DNA from: Polaribacter sargassicola
GTDB lineage: Bacteria; Bacteroidota; Bacteroidia; Flavobacteriales; Flavobacteriaceae
Length of the DNA stretch: 64,000 nt
Reading direction: 5' to 3'
Assembly (NCBI RefSeq): GCF_021991835.1
Contig: NZ_JAHDAU010000011.1
Location: forward strand, 1 to 64,000
Made by a program: the position numbers and the translations under genes. This document shows, piece after piece, positions 23,110 to 32,345 of this stretch (position 1 is the first letter of the stretch; each line of letters begins with the position of its first letter). The notes under the pieces were generated by a model. That model saw only the letters and a list, made by a program, of their open reading frames with translations, was not told the origin of the DNA and searched no databases.

Positions 23110-23574
23110 TTAATATTTTATTTCTAAGTTAAGTTGTCTGCCTTCATCAAAAGCTTTTTTATCCATATTTGTCCCAACAGCAAGGCCAATAACCATACCA
23201 ATGGGTAATCCTATTCCCATAAAAGCCATGTTGTTCATAAGGCTGCCAAAAATAACACCCATTGGTAATCCAAATGCAGCCATTCCTATTGCCATCCATG
23301 TTTTTCTATAATGATTTTTTGCAACAAGTTTATGCTCTTTTTCAATAAGATTAATAATGTTAGATTGAGATTTAATTATTTGATTTTTCAACTCTTTTTC
23401 TAAATTAGATACAGCATTTACTTTGTCAACTTCTGTGTTGATGGTATTGATAACATCAGTATTTAGTTCTCTTTTTTCTAACAGAGTTAAAAGGTCTTTT
23501 AATTGAAGGTGTTTATTAACTAATTTATTATTTTCTAACTCTTTTATTTTTTTTAGTTCTTTAATTTTCATCAT
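23110..23574 (-). CDS. Small membrane protein with coiled coil and glycine zipper
   Basis: 154 residues. The first 95 are charged and helical, with heptad-like spacing (KELKKIKELENNKLVNKHL and so on), probably coiled coil. Two short glycine/methionine-rich hydrophobic segments (MAIGMAAFGLPMGVIFGSL and MGIGLPIGMVIGLAVG) follow, then a short charged tail. Glycine zippers pack membrane helices. No family recognised. It stands between the DEAD-box-like gene and the secreted hydrolase, with 40-60 bp gaps. Confidence 0.6.
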   Translation of the reverse strand: MMKIKELKKIKELENNKLVNKHLQLKDLLTLLEKRELNTDVINTINTEVDKVNAVSNLEKELKNQIIKSQSNIINLIEKEHKLVAKNHYRKTWMAIGMAAFGLPMGVIFGSLMNNMAFMGIGLPIGMVIGLAVGTNMDKKAFDEGRQLNLEIKY

Positions 23575-23616
23575 TTACATTTTATAAATCAGAGTAAAAT
23601 TCAGTTTAAAAAACAA

Positions 23617-24711
23617 TTAATTCTGTTTAACAAGTTTAATTGTTTGATTTTTAATTTTTAATAAATAGATGTTTTCTGGTAGGTTAGAAACATCTATTTG
23701 ATTATTGTTTATTGTAAGTTTTCCTTTTAAAACAGATTGACCTAAAAGAGAAAAAAGTTCGAAATCTACATTTTCTAAAACTTTAAAGGTTACAATATTT
23801 TTGGCTGGGTTTGGGTAAAAACCAGTTATGTATTTATTGTCTGTTAAACTCAAAGATTCACATTCAAAACTTTGTTCAATTTTAGAGGTAATAGAAGATT
23901 CAAGCAAAAGCTCGTCTTTTAATAAAGGGCAATAACAAGTATTGTCTTCTAAATATAATTTAAGCCAAGACAATGCTATTTTACCAACAATACCTTCGCC
24001 ACCATTTGGTGTATTAGCTACAGAATGGTCTCCGTTTGCAATTTCTACCAATAACTTATCTGTAGTATCAGGAGTCTCTTTATAATGAACATCTGCATGT
24101 TCTTCTGGTGGCGCAGTAGGATCATCTTCTCCACTAAAAATTAATAAAGGACTTTGGTGATTAAGGTTTGAACCAAATAAATAAGGACATAAAGCAACTA
24201 CAGCATTAATAGTACTATCTAACGTAGCAGCTCTTTGTGCTCCGCCACCGCCCATAGACCAACCACTTACAGCCATTTTGTTTAAATTAAGAATGTCTTT
24301 TAATGGAGAAGATTCTCTAGAGTTTTCTTGTTTTACAGTTTCTAAAGCATCTAATAAAGCTTGTGCACGAGCATCTACTAGATCTGTATAAAGATTATTT
24401 GTGCCAATTATAATTGTTACAATTCCGTGTGAAGCATAAAAAGGTCCCCATTCTTCTACACTAGAAGGAGAAGCTCCCCAACCAGGCACAATTGCAATGC
24501 TTGGTAATAAACTTATGGTATTTGTAGGGTAGTAAATTGTAGCTCCAGAATATTCTGGTCCATTACGTATTCCATCTTCTTCGGTAAGTGTTTTAACTTC
24601 ATAAGGTCCAGGATTTGTAAGGTTTTCTAAACTAATATCATCACATTGTGCAAAACTTACATTTGTAAATAATGATAAAAATAGCAGTAAGAAAATATAT
24701 GGTTTTTTCAT
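23617..24711 (-). CDS. Secreted PETase-like alpha/beta hydrolase with T9SS sorting domain
   Basis: 364 residues. Signal peptide to about residue 21 (SFAQ). The hydrolase domain (about 35-265) strongly resembles polyester hydrolases/cutinases: ATIYYPTN, IAIVPGWGASPSSVEEWGP, YASHGIVTIIIGTNN, GWSMGGGG with S152, EDDPTAPPEE with D197, and NGDHSVAN with H229. The C-terminal 70 residues (ITGFYPNPAKN, NLPENIYLLKI) are a type A T9SS sorting domain, so the enzyme is exported and probably cell-surface attached. The same architecture is known for Bacteroidota PET hydrolases such as PET27 and PET30. The natural substrate may be a biopolyester such as cutin or a lipid ester. Confidence 0.8.
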   Translation of the reverse strand: MKKPYIFLLLFLSLFTNVSFAQCDDISLENLTNPGPYEVKTLTEEDGIRNGPEYSGATIYYPTNTISLLPSIAIVPGWGASPSSVEEWGPFYASHGIVTIIIGTNNLYTDLVDARAQALLDALETVKQENSRESSPLKDILNLNKMAVSGWSMGGGGAQRAATLDSTINAVVALCPYLFGSNLNHQSPLLIFSGEDDPTAPPEEHADVHYKETPDTTDKLLVEIANGDHSVANTPNGGEGIVGKIALSWLKLYLEDNTCYCPLLKDELLLESSITSKIEQSFECESLSLTDNKYITGFYPNPAKNIVTFKVLENVDFELFSLLGQSVLKGKLTINNNQIDVSNLPENIYLLKIKNQTIKLVKQN

Positions 24712-24814
24712 GTTTTATGTTTCAATATATTAAAATCAATTGCCTTATTTAATTACAGATAATTGTTGTAATGTCTGCAATATCAGGTTTTTATTATTAA
24801 AATGAAAGATATAA

Positions 24815-26485
24815 TTAATTTGAAACGTTTATTAAGTATCGTTTACTATTAATTGTTGGTGGTAGCCAGCCTGTTTTAATAGTTAAGTACAAGCCATAAT
24901 TACCTGCTTTATCTGGAACAATAACTTTTGTATTGATTTCTTTTTCTAGTGTTTTGTTATCAATTTTAATTGATTTTTGTTGTTTAATTAATTTATCACC
25001 TTCAAAAAATTGGTAATATAAATAAGAAGGATATTCTTCATTTATATTAAAATTAAGGTTGGTTTTTAAAGTGTTTGTTAAGTTGATTTTTATATTTAAT
25101 GTATCAGATTTTATAGCAGTGCTTTCTATATTTTTTACATCAATTTTAACTTTAGAAAAAGATTGAAAATTATCAATAAAATGATATATCATTTTTTTTG
25201 AAACACCTTTAATAGAATCAAACTCTTTAATATCATAATTAGGAATCATCATTATTTTTTTGCCTCTGTACTTGTCTTCTACATTCCAAATATCAAATTG
25301 ATTTTTTCTACCCATTATATTGTTTAAACTAAAACCTTCTGATTGAGAATAGAAAGAATATAACGAAGCTTTTTGATAAGAATTCATAAATGCTACAGGA
25401 TTACCTTTGGCTTGTTTTTTAATAGCAAGCATGTCTTCTTTGTTTCTAAATTGTTTGGTTAATTTTGCAATTAAATTGGCGTTATTACTTTGCAAATCTA
25501 TGGCAACTAAAACACGAACAGCTATAATTAATATTCCAGAAATTAAAAATATATTACGAATAACTTTTTTTTGATTTTGTAATGATATTAAATAGTGATA
25601 ACCAAAATAAAGCGCGGGTAATACAATAAAAAGCGTCCAATGAGCTTCTATTTTTCCTTTAAAACTCATTAAGAAAAAGAAAATATATCCACCCCAAAAA
25701 AGTGTTTTTAGTGTTTTTTCAAATTGATTTTTAGCTTTTATTTTAAAAGCTGCAATAAAAAATAAGATACCAGTAATTGGGCCTAATAAAACAAGTTGAC
25801 TCCCTAAATATTCTAGTGTAAAAGTAAGTTTGTAAGCAGCTGTACTTCTTTCAAATAAATGATAATTTACAGATGGAAACCCTGCATTTATTTGCCAATA
25901 AAAATGAGGAATTAAAAGTAAAGAAGCTGTAAAAGCTGCAATCCAAAAATAACGACTGACAAGAAGTTTTAAATTTGAAATAATGGTTAAAAAGACAATT
26001 ATAATTCCGTGATATTTAGACAAACACATTAGAGAAATTGTAATACCTAATAAAAATGAATTTTTAATGTTTGGTTTAATTGTAAATTTCTGATAAAAAA
26101 ATAAATAAATAGCTGTAGTAAATAATAATGGGGAATCTGGTATAGCAAAAAAGCCTATAAAATGAAGTATTCCTACAGAAAAAATCAATAGAAAAAAAGA
26201 TTTTATATCTTTAGGTTGAATGATTTTTTCTAAAATAAAAAGAGTAAGGGTACTCATTAAAATAGAAAATAACCGTACACCAAACTCATTAGAAAATAAA
26301 AAATAACCAATTTTTATTATCAGTGCAATTGCTGGTGGATGATCAAAATAACCCCAAGCTAATTCTCTAGAATACATCCAATAATAAGCCTCATCATAAG
26401 TTATTTCTGTAAAATAAGCTTGTATTGATAAACTAATAAACCAAATAAAATAAAATAGATTTTTTGTGTTATAAATTAATTTCAT
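24815..26485 (-). CDS. GT39-family membrane glycosyltransferase (ArnT-like)
   Basis: 556 residues with about 10 transmembrane helices. The first periplasmic loop carries TYDEAYYWMYSRELAWGYFDHPP, holding the Asp-Glu and the HPP motif of the PMT/ArnT family that transfers sugars from polyprenyl-phosphate donors. A soluble C-terminal domain of about 160 residues (after residue 390) is beta-rich. It probably modifies lipid A, other envelope glycans or proteins. It is related in class to the product at 34388-36049 but is not its close copy. Monocistronic. Confidence 0.85.
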   Translation of the reverse strand: MKLIYNTKNLFYFIWFISLSIQAYFTEITYDEAYYWMYSRELAWGYFDHPPAIALIIKIGYFLFSNEFGVRLFSILMSTLTLFILEKIIQPKDIKSFFLLIFSVGILHFIGFFAIPDSPLLFTTAIYLFFYQKFTIKPNIKNSFLLGITISLMCLSKYHGIIIVFLTIISNLKLLVSRYFWIAAFTASLLLIPHFYWQINAGFPSVNYHLFERSTAAYKLTFTLEYLGSQLVLLGPITGILFFIAAFKIKAKNQFEKTLKTLFWGGYIFFFLMSFKGKIEAHWTLFIVLPALYFGYHYLISLQNQKKVIRNIFLISGILIIAVRVLVAIDLQSNNANLIAKLTKQFRNKEDMLAIKKQAKGNPVAFMNSYQKASLYSFYSQSEGFSLNNIMGRKNQFDIWNVEDKYRGKKIMMIPNYDIKEFDSIKGVSKKMIYHFIDNFQSFSKVKIDVKNIESTAIKSDTLNIKINLTNTLKTNLNFNINEEYPSYLYYQFFEGDKLIKQQKSIKIDNKTLEKEINTKVIVPDKAGNYGLYLTIKTGWLPPTINSKRYLINVSN

Positions 26486-26593
26486 TTTAATTTATTAGTT
26501 ATGTAGGTTTTAAATTTTGTTAGTTGTAAAAATAAATAAATCTTATTAGAAAGTCATTATTAGTGATGTTATTAAAGTAAAATTAAAATAACA

Positions 26594-26630
26594 AAAAAAA
26601 ACTCGTAACATTAAAGTTACGAGTTTTATA
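26594..26630. terminator. Bidirectional terminator downstream of ndk
   Basis: AACTCGTAAC (26600-26609) pairs with GTTACGAGTT (26616-26625), flanked by A-run and T-run, so it can serve the minus-strand ndk transcript. Confidence 0.85.
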
Positions 26631-26651
26631 GAAATATATTTTGTACAATTT

Positions 26652-27071
26652 TTAAAATTGCTCTCTACCAGAAAAGTGAAAGTTTCCTTCAATTTCTGCA
26701 TTTTCATCAGAATCAGAACCATGTACAGCATTTTCTCCCATAGAAGTAGCATACATTTTTCTAATTGTTCCTTCAGCAGCATCAGCAGGGTTTGTAGCGC
26801 CAATTAAAGTTCTAAAATCTTCTACAGCATTTTCTTTTTCTAAGATTGCTGCTACAATTGGTCCGCGTGTCATAAACTCAACTAATTCTCCAAAAAACGG
26901 ACGCTCATTATGCACAGCATAAAAAGTTTCAGCATCAGCTTTTGTCATTTGAGTTTTCTTTAAAGCTACAATTCTAAATCCTGCAGCATTAATTTTTTCT
27001 AATATAGCACCAGTATGTCCGTTTTCTACAGAATCTGGCTTAAGCATTGTAAATGTTCTATTTGTTGCCAT
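26652..27071 (-). CDS. ndk: Nucleoside diphosphate kinase
   Basis: 139 residues, full length. [19 protein letters not shown] contains the ATP-binding lysine. [15 protein letters not shown] is conserved. [21 protein letters not shown] contains the phosphorylated histidine of the NAVHGSDS signature. It balances NTP and dNTP pools. It is preceded by a good promoter (-7 box 27092-27099), followed by a strong hairpin terminator, and apparently transcribed alone. Confidence 0.97.
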   Translation of the reverse strand: MATNRTFTMLKPDSVENGHTGAILEKINAAGFRIVALKKTQMTKADAETFYAVHNERPFFGELVEFMTRGPIVAAILEKENAVEDFRTLIGATNPADAAEGTIRKMYATSMGENAVHGSDSDENAEIEGNFHFSGREQF

Positions 27072-27091
27072 CTTATTTTTTTAGATTTCGA

Positions 27092-27122
27092 CAAAAATAC
27101 ATTTTTTAAAGTAAATAACAAG
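27092..27122 (-). promoter_or_regulatory. ndk promoter
   Basis: The minus strand reads CTTG, a 19-bp spacer, then TATTTTTG (27092-27099), matching the Bacteroidetes -33 TTTG / -7 TAnnTTTG layout. The ATG follows 20 bp downstream. Confidence 0.6.
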
Positions 27123-28163
27123 TTAAGGATAAATTTGCCTTAATTCTTGTTGCAAATTATTGTTTACACCTCTCATTTGCATAATAATTTCTTTATTATC
27201 AAAATCAAATTTTAAAAGTCCAAAACTAATTTTAGAAACAACTTCTTTAATACGATATTTATTAGGTTCTCCACTATAATCACTATAAACATGCGTAAGT
27301 CCGCTAGAAGTAAAATCTATAATAGGATAAGAAAGATTAGCATCTGTTGTTTTAGAAAATTCAGAAATATGCCTATCACCAGATAATAGTAAAACACCTT
27401 TAGCTTTACTATTTACAATTGTTTTCTTTAATTTATCAACTTCATGCGGAAAATTACCCCAAGTTTCAAAACCATGTTCACCAGATAATATTTGAATACT
27501 ACTAAGAATAATATTAAAATCTGCTTTAGAATTGTTTAACTCATTAATTAACCAATTCCATTGTGTTTCTCCTAAAACAGTACCTTTACCATAAGTGTTA
27601 GGTTTATACCTTTTAGAGTTTTCTGTATCTTCTGTTAGTGCAGTTCTAAAATATCTAGTATCTAAAACAATCACTTTAATACTACCTTTTTCTGTTGTAA
27701 ATATTTGTGATTGATAAACTCCTTTTTGACTTCTACGAGGACTGTTTTCATCAACATTAAAAAAATCTAAAAACACTTGTTGTGCATCATCTTTTTTATA
27801 AAATTCTGTTCCACCATCATTAAGGCCATAATCATGATCGTCCCAAGTTGCCATAACAGGTATATCATTTACTAACTCTAAATAACCTTTTTGGTTTCTT
27901 AAAGTTTCGTAATCCTTTTTTAAAATTGTCATATCATCTGTATCAGAATAAATATTATCACCACCCCAAATCCATAAATTTGGATTATTCTTTTTTACTT
28001 CTTTCCAAAGTAAGTTTTCTAAATTTTGCTTATTGCAAGAGCCAAAAGCAATGGTAAAATCTACCTCTTTAACTTGATTTATTTTATTGTTGTTTTTTAG
28101 AGGATAACAAGAAATTAAAACTAGAGATAAGATAAAATAACTAAATTTAAGTATCGTTTTCAT
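27123..28163 (-). CDS. PhoD-like metallophosphatase lipoprotein
   Basis: 346 residues. Lipoprotein signal MKTILKFSYFILSLVLISC with a lipid-modified Cys19. The alkaline phosphatase D core shows IAFGSCNKQN, WIWGGDNIYSD, ATWDDHDYG and LLSGDRHISEF, the Asp/Asn/His residues of the bimetal (Ca/Fe) phosphoesterase site. It would release phosphate from extracytoplasmic phosphodiesters or monoesters. It lacks the long N-terminal domain of Bacillus PhoD and the Tat signal, as is common in Bacteroidota. Monocistronic, immediately upstream of ndk on the same strand. Confidence 0.88.
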   Translation of the reverse strand: MKTILKFSYFILSLVLISCYPLKNNNKINQVKEVDFTIAFGSCNKQNLENLLWKEVKKNNPNLWIWGGDNIYSDTDDMTILKKDYETLRNQKGYLELVNDIPVMATWDDHDYGLNDGGTEFYKKDDAQQVFLDFFNVDENSPRRSQKGVYQSQIFTTEKGSIKVIVLDTRYFRTALTEDTENSKRYKPNTYGKGTVLGETQWNWLINELNNSKADFNIILSSIQILSGEHGFETWGNFPHEVDKLKKTIVNSKAKGVLLLSGDRHISEFSKTTDANLSYPIIDFTSSGLTHVYSDYSGEPNKYRIKEVVSKISFGLLKFDFDNKEIIMQMRGVNNNLQQELRQIYP

Positions 28164-28206
28164 TATAATAAAGTTTGTTGTTACTACAAATGTAGATTAA
28201 ATATAT

Positions 28207-28236
28207 TTTGAACAATGTTATTAAATTGTATATTCG
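28207..28236 (+). promoter_or_regulatory. nrnA-gldI promoter, apparently leaderless
   Basis: TTTG (28207-28210), 18-bp spacer, TATATTCG (28229-28236), one mismatch to TAnnTTTG. The ATG begins only 6 bp after the -7 box, so transcription should start at or next to the start codon. Confidence 0.55.
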
Positions 28237-28242
28237 CAGCTT

Positions 28243-29271
28243 ATGATTTTAAAAGGATTTAACGAGTTAAAAGTCTTTCTTGAAAAACCAAGAAGTATTG
28301 TGATTGTAGGGCATAGGAATCCTGATGGAGATGCAATGGGATCTACTTTAGCTTTAAAACACTATTTAGACAAAAAAGGTCATAATTGTACTGTAGTTGT
28401 GCCAAATGAATATCCAGAGTTTTTACATTGGTTGCCTGGATCTGAAACTACTTTTAGATTCGATTGGCAAAATAATCAATCTCAAAAAGCGATAAATAGA
28501 TCTGATATTATTTTTCTATTAGATTTTAATGCTTTGCATAGAGTTGGTTCTGATATGCAAAATACGTTAGAAAAATATCCAAAAGATTTTGCAATGATAG
28601 ATCATCATCAACAACCAGATGATGTAAAATATATGTATTCTGATGTTACTATTTGTTCTACTTGCCAAATGGTATATCAATTTATAGAGATGAACAACGA
28701 TTTAGATTTAATTGATGCAGATATTGCTACTTGTTTGTACACTGGTATTATGACAGATACAGGCTCTTTTCGTTTTAGATCTACAACAAGTACAACACAT
28801 AGAATAATTGCTGCTTTAATAGATAAAGGAGCCAAAAATGATAAAATTCATAACAATGTATATGATGCCAATTCTTATAATAGATTATTATTATTAGGGC
28901 AAGCATTAAGTAATTTACAAATACTACCTTCTTATAAAACAGCTTATATTACTTTAACAAGTGAAGAAAAAAAGCGTTTTGATTTTCAAAAAGGAGATAC
29001 AGAAGGTGTTGTTAATTATGCACTTTCTTTAAAAGGAATTATCTTAGCCGCTATTTTTATTGAAGATAATGAGCAAAAAAACATTAAAATATCTTTTCGT
29101 TCTAAAGGAAGTTTTTCTGTAAATAAATTTTCTAGAAATCATTTTAATGGTGGAGGGCATGATAATGCTGCAGGTGGAAAATCTAGCGATTCTATGTCAG
29201 AAACTGTAACTAAATTTGTTACTTTGTTGCCACAATATAAAAAAGAGTTAGAAACTTCTTATGAAAATTAA
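28243..29271 (+). CDS. nrnA: DHH-family phosphoesterase, NrnA-like
   Basis: 342 residues. DHH domain motifs IVGHRNPDGDAMGSTLAL, IFLLDFN and the MIDHHQQPDD signature coordinate manganese. The C-terminal DHHA1 domain carries FNGGGHDNAAGG. NrnA degrades nano-RNA oligonucleotides and 3',5'-pADP in bacteria lacking Orn, and some homologues hydrolyse linear dinucleotides such as pGpG or pApA. Its last 11 bp overlap the gldI-like gene, forming one operon with three peptidyl-prolyl isomerases. Confidence 0.9.
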   Translation: MILKGFNELKVFLEKPRSIVIVGHRNPDGDAMGSTLALKHYLDKKGHNCTVVVPNEYPEFLHWLPGSETTFRFDWQNNQSQKAINRSDIIFLLDFNALHRVGSDMQNTLEKYPKDFAMIDHHQQPDDVKYMYSDVTICSTCQMVYQFIEMNNDLDLIDADIATCLYTGIMTDTGSFRFRSTTSTTHRIIAALIDKGAKNDKIHNNVYDANSYNRLLLLGQALSNLQILPSYKTAYITLTSEEKKRFDFQKGDTEGVVNYALSLKGIILAAIFIEDNEQKNIKISFRSKGSFSVNKFSRNHFNGGGHDNAAGGKSSDSMSETVTKFVTLLPQYKKELETSYEN

Positions 29272-29791
29272 ATTTGTAATTATTGTAAGTTTTTTTATTC
29301 TTGGTTGTACAAAAACAACACCAAGAAAACCAATAAACCCTAAAATTTCTACAACTATTTTAAAAGAAACTGTTGCAGAAACAAAAAGGTTAAATAAAAA
29401 AGAAGAACAGAAAATATTAAATTTAATAGCATTAGATTCTACAAAAAAATATAGCATTTCTAGTAATGGATTTTGGTACACATACATTAATAAGGTAGAA
29501 GAAAACACACCATTACCAAAGTTAGGAGATACAGTAGAACTACAATATAATATTACAGATTTAGAAGGAAATGTAATTTATAGTACAGAAGAATTAGGTA
29601 TTAAAGAATATAAAGTAGATAAAGAAGATTTTATTTCTGCACTTCAAGTAGGAATAAAGTTGATGAAAGTAGGAGAAACCATTACATTTGTTATTCCATC
29701 ATACAATGCTTTTGGTATTTCTGGTGATAGAGATAGAATAGGAATAAATCAATCAATAAAAAGTACAGTAACATTAATTAATATTAAATAG
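29261..29791 (+). CDS. gldI: GldI-like gliding-motility FKBP lipoprotein
   Basis: 176 residues. Lipoprotein signal MKIKFVIIVSFFILGC. A divergent FKBP-type domain in the C-terminal 110 residues (PKLGDTVELQYNITDLEGNVIY, SALQVGIKLMKVGETITFVIPSYNAFG). Length and the position after a DHH phosphoesterase gene fit GldI, an FKBP-like lipoprotein needed for gliding and type IX secretion in Flavobacterium johnsoniae. Many FKBP active-site aromatics are changed, so isomerase activity is uncertain. It implies that the host has T9SS, agreeing with the sorting domain at 23617-24711. Confidence 0.8.
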   Translation: MKIKFVIIVSFFILGCTKTTPRKPINPKISTTILKETVAETKRLNKKEEQKILNLIALDSTKKYSISSNGFWYTYINKVEENTPLPKLGDTVELQYNITDLEGNVIYSTEELGIKEYKVDKEDFISALQVGIKLMKVGETITFVIPSYNAFGISGDRDRIGINQSIKSTVTLINIK

Positions 29792-29798
29792 TAAAAAA

Positions 29799-30503
29799 AT
29801 GAAAATTATAAAAAGTGTTTTTTCAATCGCAGTAGCAGCGTCTTTATTTTCTTGTGGTAATCAAGCAAGTGAGGTAAAATCTTTAGAAACAGATATAGAT
29901 TCTGTAAGTTATGCAATTGGTTTAACAATGTCTGGCCAATTAAAAAATGGATTTGAAGAAGTTAATGCAGCCGTTTTAACACAAGCAATAAAAAATGGTC
30001 TAGATTCTACTAATTTATTACTAGAAGATAAAGACGTACAAAATATTATAAGAGATTACTTTCAGAAAAAGCAAGCTGCTAAACAAGAAGAAAATTTAGC
30101 AAAAGCAGAAGTAAACAAACAAAAAGGAATTGAGTTTTTAGAAGCTAATAAATCTAAAGAAGGTGTTGTAACAACAGAAAGTGGTTTACAATACATAGTT
30201 TTAGAAGAAGGTGATGGAGAAAAACCAGCAGGACCAGAAACTAGAGTAAAAGTACATTACCACGGTACAAATATTGAAGGTAAAGTGTTTGATAGTTCTG
30301 TAGACAGAGGTAAACCAGCAGAGTTTTCTTTAAACCAAGTTATTAAAGGTTGGACAGAAGGTTTACAATTAATGAAAGTAGGATCTAAATACAAATTCTT
30401 TATTCCACAAGAATTAGCTTACGGACCACAAAATAAAGGAGAAAACATACAATCTTATTCAACATTAATTTTTGAAGTAGAATTGTTAGAAATTTTAAAG
30501 TAA
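29799..30503 (+). CDS. FKBP-type peptidyl-prolyl isomerase, lipoprotein
   Basis: 234 residues. Lipoprotein signal ending SLFSC. An N-terminal dimerisation-type helical domain (SYAIGLTMSGQLKNG, IIRDYFQKKQAAKQEE) as in FkpA/Mip, and a complete C-terminal FKBP domain (VKVHYHGTNIEGKVFDSS, VIKGWTEGLQLMKVGSKYKFFIP, LAYGPQ). It would act as an envelope chaperone. It is 7 bp downstream of gldI and 13 bp upstream of another isomerase gene, in one operon. Confidence 0.93.
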   Translation: MKIIKSVFSIAVAASLFSCGNQASEVKSLETDIDSVSYAIGLTMSGQLKNGFEEVNAAVLTQAIKNGLDSTNLLLEDKDVQNIIRDYFQKKQAAKQEENLAKAEVNKQKGIEFLEANKSKEGVVTTESGLQYIVLEEGDGEKPAGPETRVKVHYHGTNIEGKVFDSSVDRGKPAEFSLNQVIKGWTEGLQLMKVGSKYKFFIPQELAYGPQNKGENIQSYSTLIFEVELLEILK

Positions 30504-30516
30504 TAATTAACCTATT

Positions 30517-31677
30517 ATGTTAAAGAATCTAATATATTTATTGGTATTTATACTTTTTTTAAGTGCTTGTACTTCTAAAAAAGAAGAAGGTTTAAAAGAC
30601 GGACTTTATGCCGAAATTGTAACAAATAAAGGTAATATTTTAGTTGAATTATATGCTAAAGATGTTCCTTTAACAGTTGCTAACTTTGTGTCTTTAGTAG
30701 AAGGTACAAACCCTAAATTATTAGATTCTTTAAAAGGTGAAAATTTTTATAAAAATATTCTTTTTCATAGAGTTGTAAATAACTTTGTGATACAAGCAGG
30801 AGGTTTTACATCTAAAGGACAAAAAAATGCAGGTTATTTTTTTGGTGATGAATTTCCTAAAAAAGAAGATGGCAATTTAAAGTATACCCATAACGATAAG
30901 GGTATACTTTCTATGGCCAACGCTGGTCCTACAACCAACAATAGCCAATTTTTTATTACTCATAGATCTATACCTCATTTAAATGGTAAACATTCTGTTT
31001 TTGGTAAAACAGTTGTTGATTTTAATACATTAAAACAATTAAAAGTAAAGATTAAAGATTCTTTATCACTTAAAAAAGCAATAGACTCCACAAGAATGGC
31101 TGTTGTAGATAAAATTGTTAAAAATGACACTATTTTAGATGTTAAAATTGTAAAAATAGGAGCAGAAGCAAATAGTTTTAATGCTGCAGAAGTTTTTACA
31201 AACGAGTTTGATAAATTTACAAAATCTGAATTAGAGCATAAAAAAGAGGAAGAAGCTTTAGAAAGAGCTAGGTATGTAAAGTATTTAACAGAAAGAAAAG
31301 CTTTTTTAGCTAAAAAAGATATTAATAAAGCTGTTAAAACAGATTCTGGATTAAAAATTTTAAAATTAAAAAAGACTTCTGGTAAAAAAGCTGTTAGTAC
31401 AAAACCTTTAGAATTAAGATATACACTTTATATTGCAGACGGAAAAAAGATTCAATCTACAGAAGATACAGGAGGTCAGCCTTTTGTTTGTCAGTTAGAT
31501 GACCCTAAAAGACCAATGATTGCAGGTTTTAAAGAAGGTATTTCTACAATGAGAGAAGGAGAGAAGGTTAGACTATATATACCTTATTATTTGGGTTATG
31601 GAGAAGAAAAATATGGTCCTTTCCCGGCAAAATCAGATTTAGTTTTTGAAATAGAACTTTTAAAAGTTGGTGAATAA
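30517..31677 (+). CDS. Cyclophilin-FKBP fusion peptidyl-prolyl isomerase, lipoprotein
   Basis: 386 residues. Lipoprotein signal MLKNLIYLLVFILFLSAC. A cyclophilin domain (about 30-215) shows FHRVVNNFVIQAG, KGILSMANAGPTTNNSQFFITH and LNGKHSVFGK. A charged helical linker (HKKEEEALERARY) follows. A C-terminal FKBP-like domain (about 275-386) shows TLYIADGKKIQSTED, MIAGFKEGISTMREGEKVRLYIPYYLGYG. The two isomerase folds in one chain suggest a dual chaperone of the periplasm or outer membrane. It ends the nrnA-gldI operon. Confidence 0.92.
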   Translation: MLKNLIYLLVFILFLSACTSKKEEGLKDGLYAEIVTNKGNILVELYAKDVPLTVANFVSLVEGTNPKLLDSLKGENFYKNILFHRVVNNFVIQAGGFTSKGQKNAGYFFGDEFPKKEDGNLKYTHNDKGILSMANAGPTTNNSQFFITHRSIPHLNGKHSVFGKTVVDFNTLKQLKVKIKDSLSLKKAIDSTRMAVVDKIVKNDTILDVKIVKIGAEANSFNAAEVFTNEFDKFTKSELEHKKEEEALERARYVKYLTERKAFLAKKDINKAVKTDSGLKILKLKKTSGKKAVSTKPLELRYTLYIADGKKIQSTEDTGGQPFVCQLDDPKRPMIAGFKEGISTMREGEKVRLYIPYYLGYGEEKYGPFPAKSDLVFEIELLKVGE

Positions 31678-31769
31678 TTATTTACGATATTTTTACTAAT
31701 ACATAAAGTTTTTTCTAATATACTTTTACGTTATAATTACTTATATTTCCTCAGTAATTATAGAAATCG

Positions 31770-32345
31770 ATGATACTAAACAAAAGCATGGACAATATTA
31801 TACAAACTGATAAAAATATTGTAGTTTTTTTAAATAATTTAGGAAGTGAACAATGGGATCCTTTATGGTTAGGTATAACTAATCAATTTAATTGGACTCC
31901 TTTATTTCTTTTAGTTTTATTTTTAGTATTCAAAACTTTTGGCTGGAAAAGAGGTGGCTTTATAGCTATATCTTTAATTTTATTAGTAGCTTTTTCAGAT
32001 CAATTTACAAACCTTATTAAAAACTCTGTACAACGTTTAAGACCTAATAACGATCCAGAGATTAAACATTTATTAAGAATATTAAAAAGCCCAAAAGGTT
32101 TTAGTTTTATGTCTGGTCACGCAACAACATCAACTTTTTTCTCAGTTTTTGTAATATTACTCTTAAAAGATAAATATAAATACATCTATTTTATATTAAT
32201 TTGGCCATTAGTATTTGCGTATAGTAGATTATATTTAGGAGTTCATTTTCCTATAGATATTCTTGTAGGTGTTATAATAGGTATAACTTTAGCAAATATT
32301 TATTATTTCTTTTTTAAGAAAGTAGACAATAAACTTTTTACTTAG
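31770..32345 (+). CDS. PAP2-family membrane phosphatase
   Basis: 191 residues; an ATG at 31788 (MDNIIQTDK) is an equally good start. About five transmembrane helices. Acid phosphatase motifs: KNSVQRLRP (C1), SGHATTS (C2) and RLYLGVHFPIDILVG (C3). Likely substrates are undecaprenyl pyrophosphate, phosphatidate or lipid A phosphates. The gene converges with the LtaS-like gene, with an 8-bp overlap of their 3' ends. Confidence 0.88.
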   Translation: MILNKSMDNIIQTDKNIVVFLNNLGSEQWDPLWLGITNQFNWTPLFLLVLFLVFKTFGWKRGGFIAISLILLVAFSDQFTNLIKNSVQRLRPNNDPEIKHLLRILKSPKGFSFMSGHATTSTFFSVFVILLLKDKYKYIYFILIWPLVFAYSRLYLGVHFPIDILVGVIIGITLANIYYFFFKKVDNKLFT

